From Thalassia testudinum (lineage: Eukaryota > Streptophyta > Magnoliopsida > Alismatales > Hydrocharitaceae): a DNA stretch of 64,000 nt. The notes under the pieces are model-generated. The model did no database searches and was not told the DNA's origin. It saw nothing but the letters and a program-made list of their open reading frames with translations. The number at the start of each line of letters is the position of its first letter. The first letter of the stretch is position 1. Positions 10,176 through 20,553 of this stretch are shown piece by piece. The stretch spans positions 6,014,001 to 6,078,000 of the forward strand of contig JAZHRO010000022.1 in the NCBI GenBank assembly GCA_037157565.1. The letters run 5' to 3'. The position numbers and the translations under genes are program-made.

Positions 10176-10600
10176 CAAATAACGATGAGAAATTGAGGGG
10201 CCTGACTGCAAACAATTCAAAAGCTAAGGGACTATTTAAGAAAGAAAGAGTCTGACTGGACTAAAATGTAAACTAGGTCAAGATGATCTTTGATTGGGTC
10301 CAAATTTTGGTAAAAACCTAATTTGGATCCAAGCAATCTGATGGTAAAGTCAGATTTTGATTTTGACCAAGTTTCATTGGATAATTTACGTAGAAACCCA
10401 AATTAGGGTAACTTTCTAGTTGAGACTATTTTAGGTCAAAATGAGTTCCAAAGGTCAAATCAAGGATACCAAACCTTATAGAATATTTTTCTATGATTTT
10501 TAGAAGGTTTGATGGAATTTATCCTAACCATAACTTCTGTTAATTACGCAGGTCTGAAATTAGGGTTTTGGGTTGCCGTTAATTCTCGAAATGCACGAAA
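10176..10600 (-). repeat. old LTR fragment, E2-related, opposite orientation
   Basis: This stretch aligns with E2 LTR sequence at about 48398-48790 in the same plus-strand order (for example GGGCCT, GTCAAGATGATCTTT, TTAGGTCAAAATGAGTTCCAAAGG). It is much more diverged than E1's own LTRs. E1 therefore appears to have inserted into an older related LTR. The small ORF at 10034-10255 overlaps it and is not supported as a gene. Nothing recognisable was seen at 10600-10835. Confidence 0.55.
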
Positions 10601-10835
10601 ACCCGTTTCTGGCTGTACGAACCCTTTTATTAGACATTAATAAACATTTGACCTTCAATTAAACTCTAGGAAAATCTGTGATTACTATGCATTTATGATA
10701 TACTATTAAAACTGCAGAATTAACCTGATTTAATGTATTTCTCTTAGAAAGGATATGCAATGAATTATAGCTCTCAGGAGACTATGTAGGAGCATTTGTC
10801 TCTTGATTATGACTAATTCAAGTTAGTTATGTCTC

Positions 10836-11198
10836 ATGATGACGTTATCATCAACCATCGTCTGCTACAACTACAAAAGAAAGGGACACATCAAAAGAGA
10901 TTGTCCACTCCTCATGAAGGAATCAGAGAAGAAGAAGAAATTCCCAAGGAGGGATGGGAAGAAGAAGGCTCTTCAAGCAACCTGGGATGAGTCTGACTTA
11001 AGCTCAGAGGAAGACAAGACCTCCAGTGAAGAAACTCTTCTAGGACTCATGGCCTTAGAAGATGAGGTTACATCTTTTCCACCTGATGAATTATTGAAAG
11101 CTTTCTTTAAAATGCATGACATAGCTAAATCACTCAAGATAGAAAATAAAAGCCTTAGAAGAAGAAAAAGCATAAAAAGATACACTTGCATCATATAA
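10836..11198 (+). pseudogene. copia gag C-terminus with damaged zinc knuckle
   Basis: The frame encodes a CCHC-like motif CYNYKRKGHIKRDC (codons from about 10863) in which the second cysteine is replaced by tyrosine, so zinc binding should be impaired. A Lys-rich stretch and then an acidic Ser/Glu-rich stretch follow, as in Sirevirus gag C-termini. The nucleocapsid role is to bind element RNA in the particle. The N-terminal gag is absent. A linker frame continues to about 11650 with several stops. Confidence 0.65.
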
Positions 11199-11376
11199 TA
11201 TGGAGCTATTTGTTGAAATCACATCACTATGATCACAGATAGATAACCTAAAAATAGATATAGATAAACTAAAGGAAAATTCTACTAACCTTCTAAATGA
11301 TCTAGCTAAGTTCCCTAAAGGTAGTCATAACTTGCATAAACTCCTAGGAACACAAACCTAGAGCACCACAAAATTT

Positions 11377-12050
11377 GTGTTAGGATACATACCTAAAAAT
11401 GATCATGAAGCATCTAGTTCAAGTCAAAAGAAAGAGAAAGGTAACTTGCCCAAACAGGCAGCACCAATTGACAACCTTGGACCCAAGCAAAAATGGGTAC
11501 CAAAAGCACTCTTGAAATCTTGTTTTGTAGGTCAAGTAGATTATAAGAGGTGGACATATCGTGAATCAAATGGAAACCTGAAGCTAATTTATAGATCCAA
11601 CAATCCAAGCCCTCACAAATGCAAACAAATGATAGGATTGAGAAGAAAGATGGATCATGGGCAATGGGTGTTCCAAGCACATGACAGGAGAAGAAGTCCT
11701 GTTCCTACAACTCAACTGCCAAGAAGGTGGTATAGTTACATTTGGGAACAACCACGAGCATCGTATTATCAGTATTGACCAACTTGGTAACTCAAATTAT
11801 TTTACATCTAGTTAAAGGATTAAAGCATAACCTACTTAGTGTAAGAAAAATTTGTGATAAACGATATAAAATTACTTTCACTTCAAATGGTTTTAAAATA
11901 AGAGATAAAGAAACCAAACAAATTCTTCTTAAAAGAAACAAACATAAAGATATTTACATTGTCAACTTCGATAAATGCAACACCCTTAAATATCTTGTCG
12001 CATTTGATGAAGAGGCAATACTTTAGCACAAACGAGTAGGTCATGTTCAC
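11377..12050 (+). pseudogene. copia protease and pre-integrase region, frameshifted
   Basis: From about 11651 one frame reads WIMGNGCSKHMTG, the Sirevirus protease signature in which the usual D-S is replaced by G-N, so the catalytic aspartate is lost. TFGNN follows. A second frame (11742-12026) continues the domain with LKHNLLSVRKICDKRYKITF and then the pre-integrase part with ILLKRNKHKDIYIVNF. The switch marks a frameshift near 11740. The aspartic protease would have processed the Gag-Pol polyprotein. Confidence 0.65.
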
Positions 12051-13090
12051 ATGAAGAATATCAATAGACTTGTGAAACATGAGCTTGTCAAAGGACTGCC
12101 AAAGATCAAATTCAAGAAGAGCAAAGTCTACGATTCTTGTCAAATTGGTAAACAAACCAAAAATCCCTCTAACCCTAAAAGGATGGTTAGCACCTCTCGA
12201 CCCTTAGAATTACTTCACTTAGACTTATTCAGACCAACCAAGTCTAAAAGCTTAAGTGGGTGCAGATATTGTTTAGTCATAATTGATGATTTTTTGAGAT
12301 TTACCTGGGTATCCTTCTTGAAAAGTAAGGATCTGACTATTGATGTTTTTAGTAAACTTGTAAGAAGACTGCAAAATGAGAAAGGATCTAAAATCATTAG
12401 GATTAGAAGTGATCACGGTAGAGAATTTGAGAATCAATCTTTTTTTGACCTCTGTGATCAAATGGGATAAAACATGAGTTTGCGTTTCCTAGAGCCGCAC
12501 CTCAAAATCAAGTTGTTGAAAGGAAAAATAGGACCTTGCAAGAGTGTGCCTGCACAATGCTGTGCGAGTCAAAGCTGCCTCGATATTTTTGAGTTGAGGG
12601 TGTAAATACTACTTGCTATATCCAAAATAAATCATTGATTGGACCTATCCTAAACAAAACACCCTTTGAACTCTATCATGGAAGAATACATAAAATTTCC
12701 TATTTCAAGATATTTGGTTGTAAATGCTTTATACTCAACACCAAGGATAATCTTGACAACTTTGATCCTGAGAGCTCAGAAGGAATCTTCTTAGGTTATT
12801 CAACCAAAAGTAAAGCCTATAGAGTATTTAACAAAAAGAATTCTATTGTTGAGAAAACTATACATGTATCATTCAATGAGACTCTAGCTCAACCACAATC
12901 TTCCTTCAATGATGATGATGACCACATAGGAGATCCTTCAAACATACCAGAAGAAAACATATCATATGAATTACTAAAAGATATATCTTATATGAAGGAT
13001 CATTCAAAAGAATTAGTAATAGAAGAACTATCCAAAGGTGTTCAGACCAAATCTTCTATCAAGCTTTTGCAGCTTTTGTTTCTCAATTAG
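12051..13090 (+). pseudogene. copia integrase, interrupted
   Basis: The first frame (12051-12470) holds the end of the HHCC zinc region (DSCQIGKQTK), then LHLDLF with the first catalytic Asp, and RSDHGREFEN with the second. The catalytic Glu lies in VVERKNR at about 12510, in another frame after a shift near 12470, and a stop follows near 12597. The frame 12635-13090 carries the typical copia integrase C-terminus (TPFELYHGR, FGCKCF, GIFLGYSTKSKAYRVFN). The triad residues can still be found but no intact protein is possible. Confidence 0.75.
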
Positions 13091-14625
13091 AACCTAAAAC
13101 TATTAAGGATGCATTTTCTAATAATTGTTGGATTATTGCAATGGAAGATGAATTGAATCAATTTGAAAGAAATCAGGTATGGGAACTTGTTCCAAAACTT
13201 GACTCTTAGACTATCATAAGAACCAAATGGGTCTTTAGGAATAAATTGAATGAATTAGGAGAAGTAGTTAGGCACAAAGCTAGAGTTATGGCCTAAGGGT
13301 ATAATCAAGAAGAAGGGATAGATTTTGATGAAACATATGCACGTGTAGCTCGTTTAAAATCCATTGGAATGTTGTTAGCCTTTGCTGCCCACATGGAGTT
13401 TACACTCTTTCAAATGGACATCAAAAGCACTTTTCTAAATGGGTTTATCAAGGAGGAAGTCTATGTTAAACAACCTCCAGGTTTTGAAGACACAAACCAT
13501 CCAGAATACATATATAAACTAAACAAAGCGTTGTATGGCCTAAAATAAGCTCCACGAGCTTGGTATGACAAATTAAAAACCTACCTAATCGAAAATGATT
13601 TTAAAATTGGCAAATTAGATTCAACTTTGTTTACAAAAAGAAAAGAAAATGATCTCTTGATAATACAAATCTATGTAGACGATATCATTTTCAGTGCTAC
13701 TAATGATCTTCTATGCTAAGAGTTTGCCAAGGTTATGCAGGATCAGTTTGAAATGACTATGATGGGAGAACTTCGGTTCTTTCTTGGACTTCAAATTAAG
13801 CAAATATCCTCCGGGATATTCATATCCCAATCAAAGTACACCACAGAGATCTCGAAGAAATTCTCCATAGACAAATTTAAAGGAAAGGAAACACCTATGG
13901 CAGCTTCTACACAACTCAAAACTGATGAGACAAGTAAGTCTATAGATCAAAAGTTGTACAGAAGCATGATAGGTTCTCTACTATATTTAACGGCTAGTAG
14001 ACCTGATATTCTTTTTAGCACCTACTTGTGTGCTTGTTTTCAAGTTGATCCTAAAGAATTACACCTAAATACAGTTAAAAGAATACTTAAATACCTAAAC
14101 CGCAGACCAGATCTAGGACTATTCTATCCAAAGTCAGCCACATTGGATCTTTATTCCTTTTGTGATGCTGATTATGCAAGTAGTTTCACTAACGGAGAGA
14201 ATACTAGTGGAATGTGTCAATTTCTCAGAAATTCCCTAGTTTCTTGATTCTCTAGAAAATAACATATTGTTTCATTATCTACAACAGAAGACGAATATGT
14301 AGCTGCATCTTTAGCTTATTCACAACTATTATGGATGAAATAAACACTAGAAGATTTTGGCCTATCCTATAAAAATAACAAAGTATTTTGTGATAACACT
14401 AGTGCCATCAATCTATCTAAAACCCCTGTACAACATTCTAGGACTAAACACATTGATGTTAGGCATCACTTCCTATTGGACTATGTCCTAAAGGGTGAGA
14501 TTAACTTAGAGTTTGTTAAAACTGAAGATCAATTAGCTGATATCTTTACAAAACCTCTACCAAAAGATAGATTTAATCTTATCTGCCATGCATTAGGATT
14601 ATCTAGGTTGAAAGAGATAATTTGA
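13091..14625 (+). pseudogene. copia reverse transcriptase and RNase H, several stops
   Basis: Copia RT blocks occur in order: KWVFRNKLNE, DFDETYARVARL, QMDIKSTFLNG, the catalytic YVDD at 13672-13683, then LRFFLGLQI. RNase H follows: DADYAS near 14165, then the copia-type TTEDEYVA and an ADIFTKPLP ending. Stops interrupt several blocks, including the one before APRAW and one at 14245-14247. Some match simple C-to-T or G-to-A changes. The longest open piece is 13735-14247. Confidence 0.8.
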
Positions 14626-14639
14626 TATTTTTGATTGCA

Positions 14640-14890
14640 TTATTTTCAACCTTTGATCGATAAAAAATTTCAAACTGATCGACCAAACTATTTGATTGAT
14701 CAATCTTTTCAAATTGATCAACCAAATCTTTGGCGAGAATTTTCCCCCTAAAAATTTGAAGTTTGATCGACCAACTTTGTTATTTGATCGACCAATGTGT
14801 TTAGGTGAGAAATTTCCCTCCAAACCTTTGAACCCTGATCGACAAATGATCTTAATTGATCAATCAGTTTCTCTTTTGATCGACGCCTCA
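14640..14890 (+). repeat. cluster of TTGATCGACCAA-like motifs
   Basis: About nine copies or near copies of TTGATYGAYCAA occur in 250 bp between the end of pol and the 3' LTR. Examples are near 14653, 14674, 14693, 14714, 14762, 14783, 14837, 14854 and 14876. The core TGATCGA/TCGATCA is near-palindromic. A second cluster lies inside the 3' LTR (15585-15790). Nothing else is recognisable in 14890-15230. Confidence 0.6.
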
Positions 14891-15234
14891 CTGGACAACT
14901 AGGCAGCTGACACCCTCTTCATTAGCCTAGAGACGTCTCTATCTTGGCCACCCGACTTCATCAGAGAGATCTAACTCAATGAACCTTGAGTTAGATACAT
15001 ATCTTCAGAGCACAATTGACACTTTCAAGGCTTCCCTATAGTAGTTTTACTTAGTACTATCTATTTCCTTGTTGCTACTATTTGTTCTAGTATTGTGGCA
15101 TGTAGTGCTTTTATTTTGGACTCGTTTATCTTGCTACTTTATTCTGGACTCATTGCTATTACTTTCTAGTAATATGCATGGTTATTTCTCTCTTTGAATT
15201 ACATGTTATAAATATTACTGCTTCAATTACATGT

Positions 15235-15248
15235 TTAAGGGGGAGATA
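15235..15248 (+). other. upstream Sirevirus-type polypurine tract
   Basis: TTAAGGGGGAGATA lies about 125 bp before the LTR start. Additional polypurine tracts upstream of the one next to the LTR are known for Sireviruses. This copy is better preserved than the LTR-adjacent one. Confidence 0.55.
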
Positions 15249-15358
15249 AATAAAATTGATAATTATATATTTACTTTTTGCTAAAACAAAAAGAAGATAT
15301 TATGTGCATAACTCTGTAAATTTTCTATCACTCTACATAATTATAATTTTGTTGTCAT

Positions 15359-15373
15359 CAAAAAGAAGGAGAA
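15359..15373 (+). other. LTR-adjacent copia polypurine tract (degenerate)
   Basis: It reads CAAAAAGAAGGAGAA directly before TGTAAATACC. The preceding TTGTTGTCATC is the usual Sirevirus context. Two G-to-A-like changes weaken the G run. Confidence 0.55.
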
Positions 15374-16329
15374 TGTAAATACCTCTATTTTGATGCACCA
15401 AATTTATGTTATCTGCTAGACTAATCTTTCAGGACTCTCTCATAGATTCTTGGATTAAAGCTAGAAGATTGCTGATTTCTTCTCAGTATCTTTTTATTTC
15501 ATTGAGTCTAGATTATCTTGTAATGAACCTCAAATAAGATTCAAACGTTTTTTCACACCAAATGTAAAAATCATGCTTTTAGGTTAATTGATTGACCAAA
15601 TAATAATATTGATCGACTGACCAACTTAGTTGATCGATCAAAATAGCCTATTTTAGGAAGTTGATAAATGCACCTTTGATCGACCATTTAACTTAATTAA
15701 TTGAACAAGCATTAATCCATCAAATAACTAGTTTGACCGACCAAAACTCATTTTGATCAACCAAACTACCTTAATTGATTGACCAATTTGACCTCCCTTC
15801 CGAGTCGATTTTCTAGTATAAATAAAAGTCGTAGGTAGCATTTTTCAAACACACATTCAAAGAGAAATCCATCTAGAAAAAGATCTCTTGTGCTTTCTCT
15901 TAAAGTGCTTCTACCCTTCTACTTTTACACTTTACAAAGCACGTCAATTCGAACCTCTACAAAAATCTGATTTGACTTTCCTTGAGGTTCCATAGGATTA
16001 TATTATTTTTATTTTACTTGTTGCTTTGATTACAGATCTCAAGTTGTTGGGAAGATTCATTGTTGTTTTGCTTCTCTTCGGGTTGTAAAGAGAGGGGATT
16101 GTTGTAAGACGTTGTGCCACCCTCATTCAAGTGGTACGATAATAGAATTACTAGCTTCACCTAGTCGGAAAAATCCTAAGCTGAGAAGCTTAGGTAGTGG
16201 TTTTCACTCGAGAAGGATTTCCACTATAATCCAAGTGTTATCTGTTCTTGATTCTTTTTTGGATTGATCTGTATCTATTTCGTTTAAATTTTTAAGCGAT
16301 ACTATTCACCCTTCTCCTCTAGTATACCA
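15374..16329 (+). repeat. copia 3' LTR (right end approximate)
   Basis: It starts TGTAAATACC after the polypurine tract. The region 15375-15800 includes a cluster of GATCGACC-like motifs. The right part contains CACTATAATCC and ends with CTATTCACCCTTCTCCTCTAG, the familiar U5 end of Sirevirus LTRs, so I place the end near 16329. There is no partner LTR to fix the boundary. Confidence 0.5.
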
Positions 16330-16689
16330 TTAAGATCCACAGGCAACCTCAGTAGGAGGCTGTGTGGTACGAGGGTGCTGGGTATTAGGGTTGGTGTTAG
16401 AACTCCTCCGATAAGAAGCTCACTTCTCCTATTTCACCATTTGCACAATACAAAGAAATAATTAGTGACAAAAAAATACATAAATATATAATTCATATGA
16501 AAAACATGCATATAACTAGAAGCAATTATAAATGTTACCCTAAAACAATAGTAGCCATGTAGAAGGAAAAAAATTAGTAGAACTATGTTAACAACCTATA
16601 ATAAGAGTAAACAAATTATGATATCAAAATAGTATGAGAATGATTTGAGGAAATTTATATTCTAAAAAAAAAGGTTAGTAAATTATACC

Positions 16690-17779
16690 TTATATATCAA
16701 TGTTTGTTGCAATTGGATCTAAATCTGGTTGTTGAAGTTCTTGATATGCTTCAAGTTCTGATTCAGGTTCCCCTTCCTTTTGAGAATTGTAATAACTACG
16801 TAGCATTGTTCTAACAGGAATTATCCAACCACCTTTGCTATTATCAGTCAAGTAGAAGACTTGAGAGACTTGACAGGATAAAGTGAACGGTTCAGTGTTC
16901 TGAAGAATTCGACAGTTATTATTCAGACTTACATACTTGTGCTTCTTATCAACCTTAAACCCGACACCTTCCTTGAAAACATCAAACCATTCACACTTGA
17001 AGAGGACAAGTCTGCAATAATATTTGAAACTAATCTCAAGAATTTCCTCAATTTGTCTCTAATAACCATCACACCCACTAGCTAATTCACAAGGGACAAC
17101 AACGGCAGCTTGCTATGTCACCTTTACATCATCAACAGATTTGATTACATATCTGAAGCCAATACCATAATATGTTTCTTTGCATCATACCACAACTCTG
17201 GATAACCTTTAGGCTTAGATAGGAGTTCTCCAATAGATTCAAGTACCTCGGACATTAATTTAAATGTGACTCTATTGATAACCTTCATTCGAAATAATTT
17301 CAATAGAAATGTCAACCTTGAAATAGAGCTCACTCTAGGAGCAATCAATTCATCGACTACCTTAATAGCATCATAAAAGTTGTTATAACTTCATAACATG
17401 TCACCATCATCTACAGTATTATCTGCTGCTCTAAGTTATCCAACATCTCCTCGATTTCATCACCTTCAATATTACCAGCAAGCTCCTCATCAACATTCAT
17501 TGAATAAATTTCAGAAGTTTCTACTACAAATTCTCCATGAGCAATCCACTTGGTGTAATGTTGCCACAAACTATTATAGATTATGTGCTCTAATACAGTG
17601 TTACGATCATGTACTTCTTCATTTAAGCACCTTCGACAAGGATAGAAAATCAACTATAGAAGTTCTCCTCATCTAAATGATTTCCTATCATCATGAAATG
17701 CCCAATCCAAGAACTCCCTTACTCCATTCTTATATCAAATGTAATCTGAATTTCTCATACTAATCCAAGGCTTGTCCAT
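16690..17779 (-). pseudogene. CACTA TNP2-type transposase, internally deleted
   Basis: On the minus strand an ATG at 17779 starts MDKPWIS, then a transposase-associated domain with YPCRRCLN and HGEF. After a jump, FLLKLFRMKVIN...WYDAKKHI (17145-17348) matches the TNP2 core region. Finally about 17030-16690 reads LVLFKCEWFDVFKEGVGF... and CQVSQVFYL, the DUF4216-like C-terminal domain. The normal protein is much longer, so the catalytic core has mostly been deleted. Stops and frame changes separate the three parts. It would have bound transposon ends and cut them; it cannot now. Confidence 0.7.
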
Positions 17780-17782
17780 AGT

Positions 17783-18555
17783 GACCTAAATAATTACTAA
17801 CAGATATAAAGTTCACTAGTTAATGCCATATTATATCTATAAACATCTACAAGAAAAAAAGCTACTCTTAAATGTACCTAAATCACCTAGCTACTAATTA
17901 TGAATAGACATTGACATGTTATATATATGTTTGCATTTTGATTGTGATTTTCACTTTAATAATCCATCATTAAAGATTTGATCATAATGTTACTTGTTAC
18001 ATGTAACCAATGTCTAGAGAAATTTCGGCAGCATCTCCTCGCACTTCTCCAGAATACCCCCTAAGACTAACTTTAACTACATTCCCAATAACTCCCATTT
18101 AAGGGTTCTTTAGGAACGTAGATAAGATCCGTTGGTATACCGGAGAAGAGCAAAAAGATACTATCGAAATTCCTCCAGACATCGATTCCATGTAACAAAT
18201 TACCCTAAGTTGTTATCAAATCTTCAAAGACCCCCTTAGTTCAGAACTTCTCTGAACTAGAGATGATGATTTTATGATATGCTATAAAGACAAAATATCG
18301 TGCATGTAAGTGAGGTATACACACACTCTACATTGTCTGAATAACATGATCATAAGTTTTGACAGACAAGTATTTTGACACGATTATCCACTCCGAAAAC
18401 CTATAACCTAGAGGTTAGAATATCTATTGTTTGATCTCAAGTGCATCTATATTTGTGCAAGTGTGTGTATTTATAAATTCATTAAAATAATATATTTCAT
18501 TAAAAGAATAAAATTCTTTAAAAGAATACAATTCGCAAAGAAATCAATAAATTAT
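17783..18555. other. AT-rich noncoding part of CACTA
   Basis: No coding frame is supported here. The stretch AATTTCGGCAGCATCTCC near 18021 resembles noncoding sequence seen in plant CACTA elements, from memory only. ORFs here are short and biased. Confidence 0.35.
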
Positions 18556-18800
18556 AAATGTTCTCCTCTCCCTTCCCTCCTATACCCTACCTCCTCTCCT
18601 CTTCGCTTCTTTACACCATTCTTTCCCTCTTCTCCATATCCACCCTCTCCTTTTCTTCTTCCAAAATCTTCTTTATCTATCTCTCCTCCTCTCCGACTTC
18701 CTTTTAATATTTATTCTCTCCTTCCTCCTCTCCTTTCCTACATTCTTCCAAATATTTATTCCCTACTTCCTCCTCTCCTCTAATCTCCTCTCTTATTCTC
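18556..18800. repeat. pyrimidine-rich low-complexity tract
   Basis: This is nearly all C and T on the plus strand, with repeated CTCCTCTCC and a duplicated TATTTATTC.TCCTTCCTCCTCTCC motif near 18709 and 18757. The ORF through it encodes only Ser/Pro/Leu low complexity. Confidence 0.7.
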
Positions 18801-18849
18801 TCTACGTATCCTCTCCACATTAACTCAAGATAACAACATACCATCAAAC

Positions 18850-19085
18850 AAAATTAACTAAGTGGGTACACCCCACAATCACACATTAACATTTAAAACA
18901 AAATTAACTAGTGGGTACACCCCACAATCATTCATTAACATTTAAAATAGAATTAACTAGTGGGTACACCCCCACAATCATGCATTCACATTCAAAATAG
19001 AATTAACTAATGGGTACACCCCACAATCATGCATTCACATTCAAAACATTATTAAGTGGGTACACCCCATAATCATACAATCACA
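18850..19085. repeat. tandem repeat, about 58-60 bp x 4-5
   Basis: Units contain GTGGGTACACCCCACAATCA followed by CATT(A/C)ACATT(T/C)AAAA and AATTAACTA. Five GTGGGTACACCCC cores are visible (about 18860, 18912, 18960, 19012 and 19057). The core is itself an inverted repeat, GTGGG-TACA-CCCAC-like. Confidence 0.8.
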
Positions 19086-19255
19086 TTTATGTACAAATTA
19101 AAATGCATACACACATTCGTACCTCGATGAAGAAATGAATTAGAGAGGACGTCTCTGATGATAAGCGTAACCTAGATTAAATTACATAAATAAATCATAA
19201 TAAATATAAGTTTCTAATTAAAAAATTAAAGGTAAATAAAAAACAAAAATTAGGG

Positions 19256-19650
19256 ACGGGGCAGTGTGGAGGGGGAGGGGGCGGTTGAGGGAGGAGGAGG
19301 AGGAGGGGAGGGGGCAGTGGAGGAGAAGAGGGTGCGGGGGGCAGCGAGGAGTGGGGGGGTCAAGGAGGGCGGCGGCGAGCCAAGGAGAGGGTCGGGGGGT
19401 GGCACAGGGTGGGGTGGCTAGGGAGTGGAGCGCGGGGGACAACGGTACGGGGGTGGGGGCTGGGGAGGGGGATGCAGGGGCCAGCAAGGGGTCAGGGGGT
19501 AGCGGTCATGGTGGAAGATGATGAGTGGTGCTCACAGGAGAGAGAGAGAGTCGATGGCGTGGTGGCCGCAGGGGAGGTCGAGAGCTCGTGGGGGAGGAGA
19601 CTTAGAGGAAAGGTTTTCAGGGGAGGGGAAAGGGGTGATTTGTGTGAGTT
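19256..19650. repeat. G-rich low-complexity segment inside CACTA
   Basis: Very high G with GGGG and GGAGG runs on the plus strand. Overlapping ORFs (19264-19521, 19409-19657) follow from the composition and have no family resemblance. The sharp shift from AT-rich neighbours suggests an acquired or expanded block. Confidence 0.5.
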
Positions 19651-19654
19651 ATAT

Positions 19655-20112
19655 TAACAATTGGCGACGGTTGATCAAATCAACCATTGCCACATTACGA
19701 CTGACAATTTTATCCCACGTGCCCATGAACAATTAGCCATGGTTGATTCGATCAACCATCGCCAATGCGTGAATGGCAACTTTCCCGTTCGCACTCTTGA
19801 GTAGATATTTTCGCATGGCGATATGCATTCGCAACGGTTAAGGATTAACTGTCACAAGATGCGGGATTTTTCAATGCCCATGCAAAATCAAAATTTCTCT
19901 TCTTCATGTAGCGACCATTGATTCTTTTTGGCGATAGGTTCTACTTAACCGTCGTCAAATTCTAACAAAATATTCCTCCCTGACATGAAGCACTCTCCCA
20001 ACTCAAGGATTGCGACATTCGAATACATAACCATTGCTAATTAGCCACTATTAGCGACAGTTTCGCGACTATTGCAAATTAAAGGTCGCCAATAGTGATT
20101 TTTCTTATAGTG
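19655..20112 (-). repeat. CACTA right terminus with subterminal inverted repeats
   Basis: A perfect inverted repeat ATGGTTGAT-TCG-ATCAACCAT lies at 19739-19759. A related stem has arms at about 19661-19675 and 19679-19692 (GGTTGAT / ATCAACC). Further GGCGAC/GTCGCC variants follow up to the terminus at 20084-20112. Such subterminal motifs bind transposase in CACTA elements. Confidence 0.6.
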
Positions 20113-20418
20113 ATGGTTAACCATCAAACTTGAGAATGACAGAGTTCATCCTAGATCTAATTCAACTTAATAAAACATCCATTGGACCTGTCGCAATCAT
20201 TCTCTAATGGATCTGAAACCCACCAAAAATCAGATTAAAGCTCGAGAATCCTTAGAAACCCTAATTGATTCTCCTTTCTACCCTATAGACAGTGTATAAG
20301 GGAGAGTCAAACTAGGCATTAAAACCCACTGAAATTAAATCTCAATCCATCATTCAGATGTCTAAAACATCATTCACATCTTAAGCATTAGATTAAAGCA
20401 AGTAAAATCAAAAATATA

Positions 20419-20553
20419 TTGTTGCCCACCTGGGCGATTAATGTGAACTCGCTGGACTGATCTGGTCTGCCAACCATCCTGCACACCATTTATTAGTGTT
20501 CAGGATGGTTGGGCGATACTATAGAATTGATTAGGTCATCGCTAGGGCAACAA
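20419..20553. repeat. 135-bp inverted-repeat element
   Basis: Outer arms are TTGTTGCCC (20419-20427) and GGGCAACAA (20545-20553). Inner arms are CCAACCATCCTG (20470-20481) and CAGGATGGTTGG (20501-20512). It could be a small MITE or a structured part of the surrounding LTR. No clear target duplication was found. Confidence 0.5.

Larger units (their letters stand above)
10836..16329 (+). mobile_element. degenerate Sirevirus-type Ty1-copia element, 5'-truncated
   Basis: The order is gag zinc knuckle, protease, integrase, RT, RNase H, which is the copia order. The protease surroundings GCSKHMTG and polypurine tracts AAGGGGGAGA and AAAAGAAGGAGAA are characteristic of Sireviruses. No 5' LTR or primer-binding site is seen upstream. 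A 3' LTR is present (15374 to about 16329). Many stops and frameshifts show the element is dead. Confidence 0.75.
16444..20112 (-). mobile_element. CACTA (En/Spm-type) DNA transposon remnant
   Basis: The right end, read on the minus strand, begins CACTATAAGAAAAATC at 20112, a typical CACTA terminus, and is followed by subterminal inverted repeats. A TNP2-like transposase remnant lies on the minus strand near the left end. A weak left terminus CACAATACAAAG starts at 16444. The three-base flanks are TTG and ATG, so target duplication is not confirmed. The right end is secure and the left end tentative. Confidence 0.6.

Noticed and set aside
18850..19085. CRISPR-like array
   Set aside because: Repeats are contiguous degenerate minisatellite units with no unique spacers, in a plant transposon.
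19264..19657. Gly/Arg-rich ORFs as a gene captured by CACTA
   Set aside because: No domain, no introns, extreme G content; composition alone explains openness.
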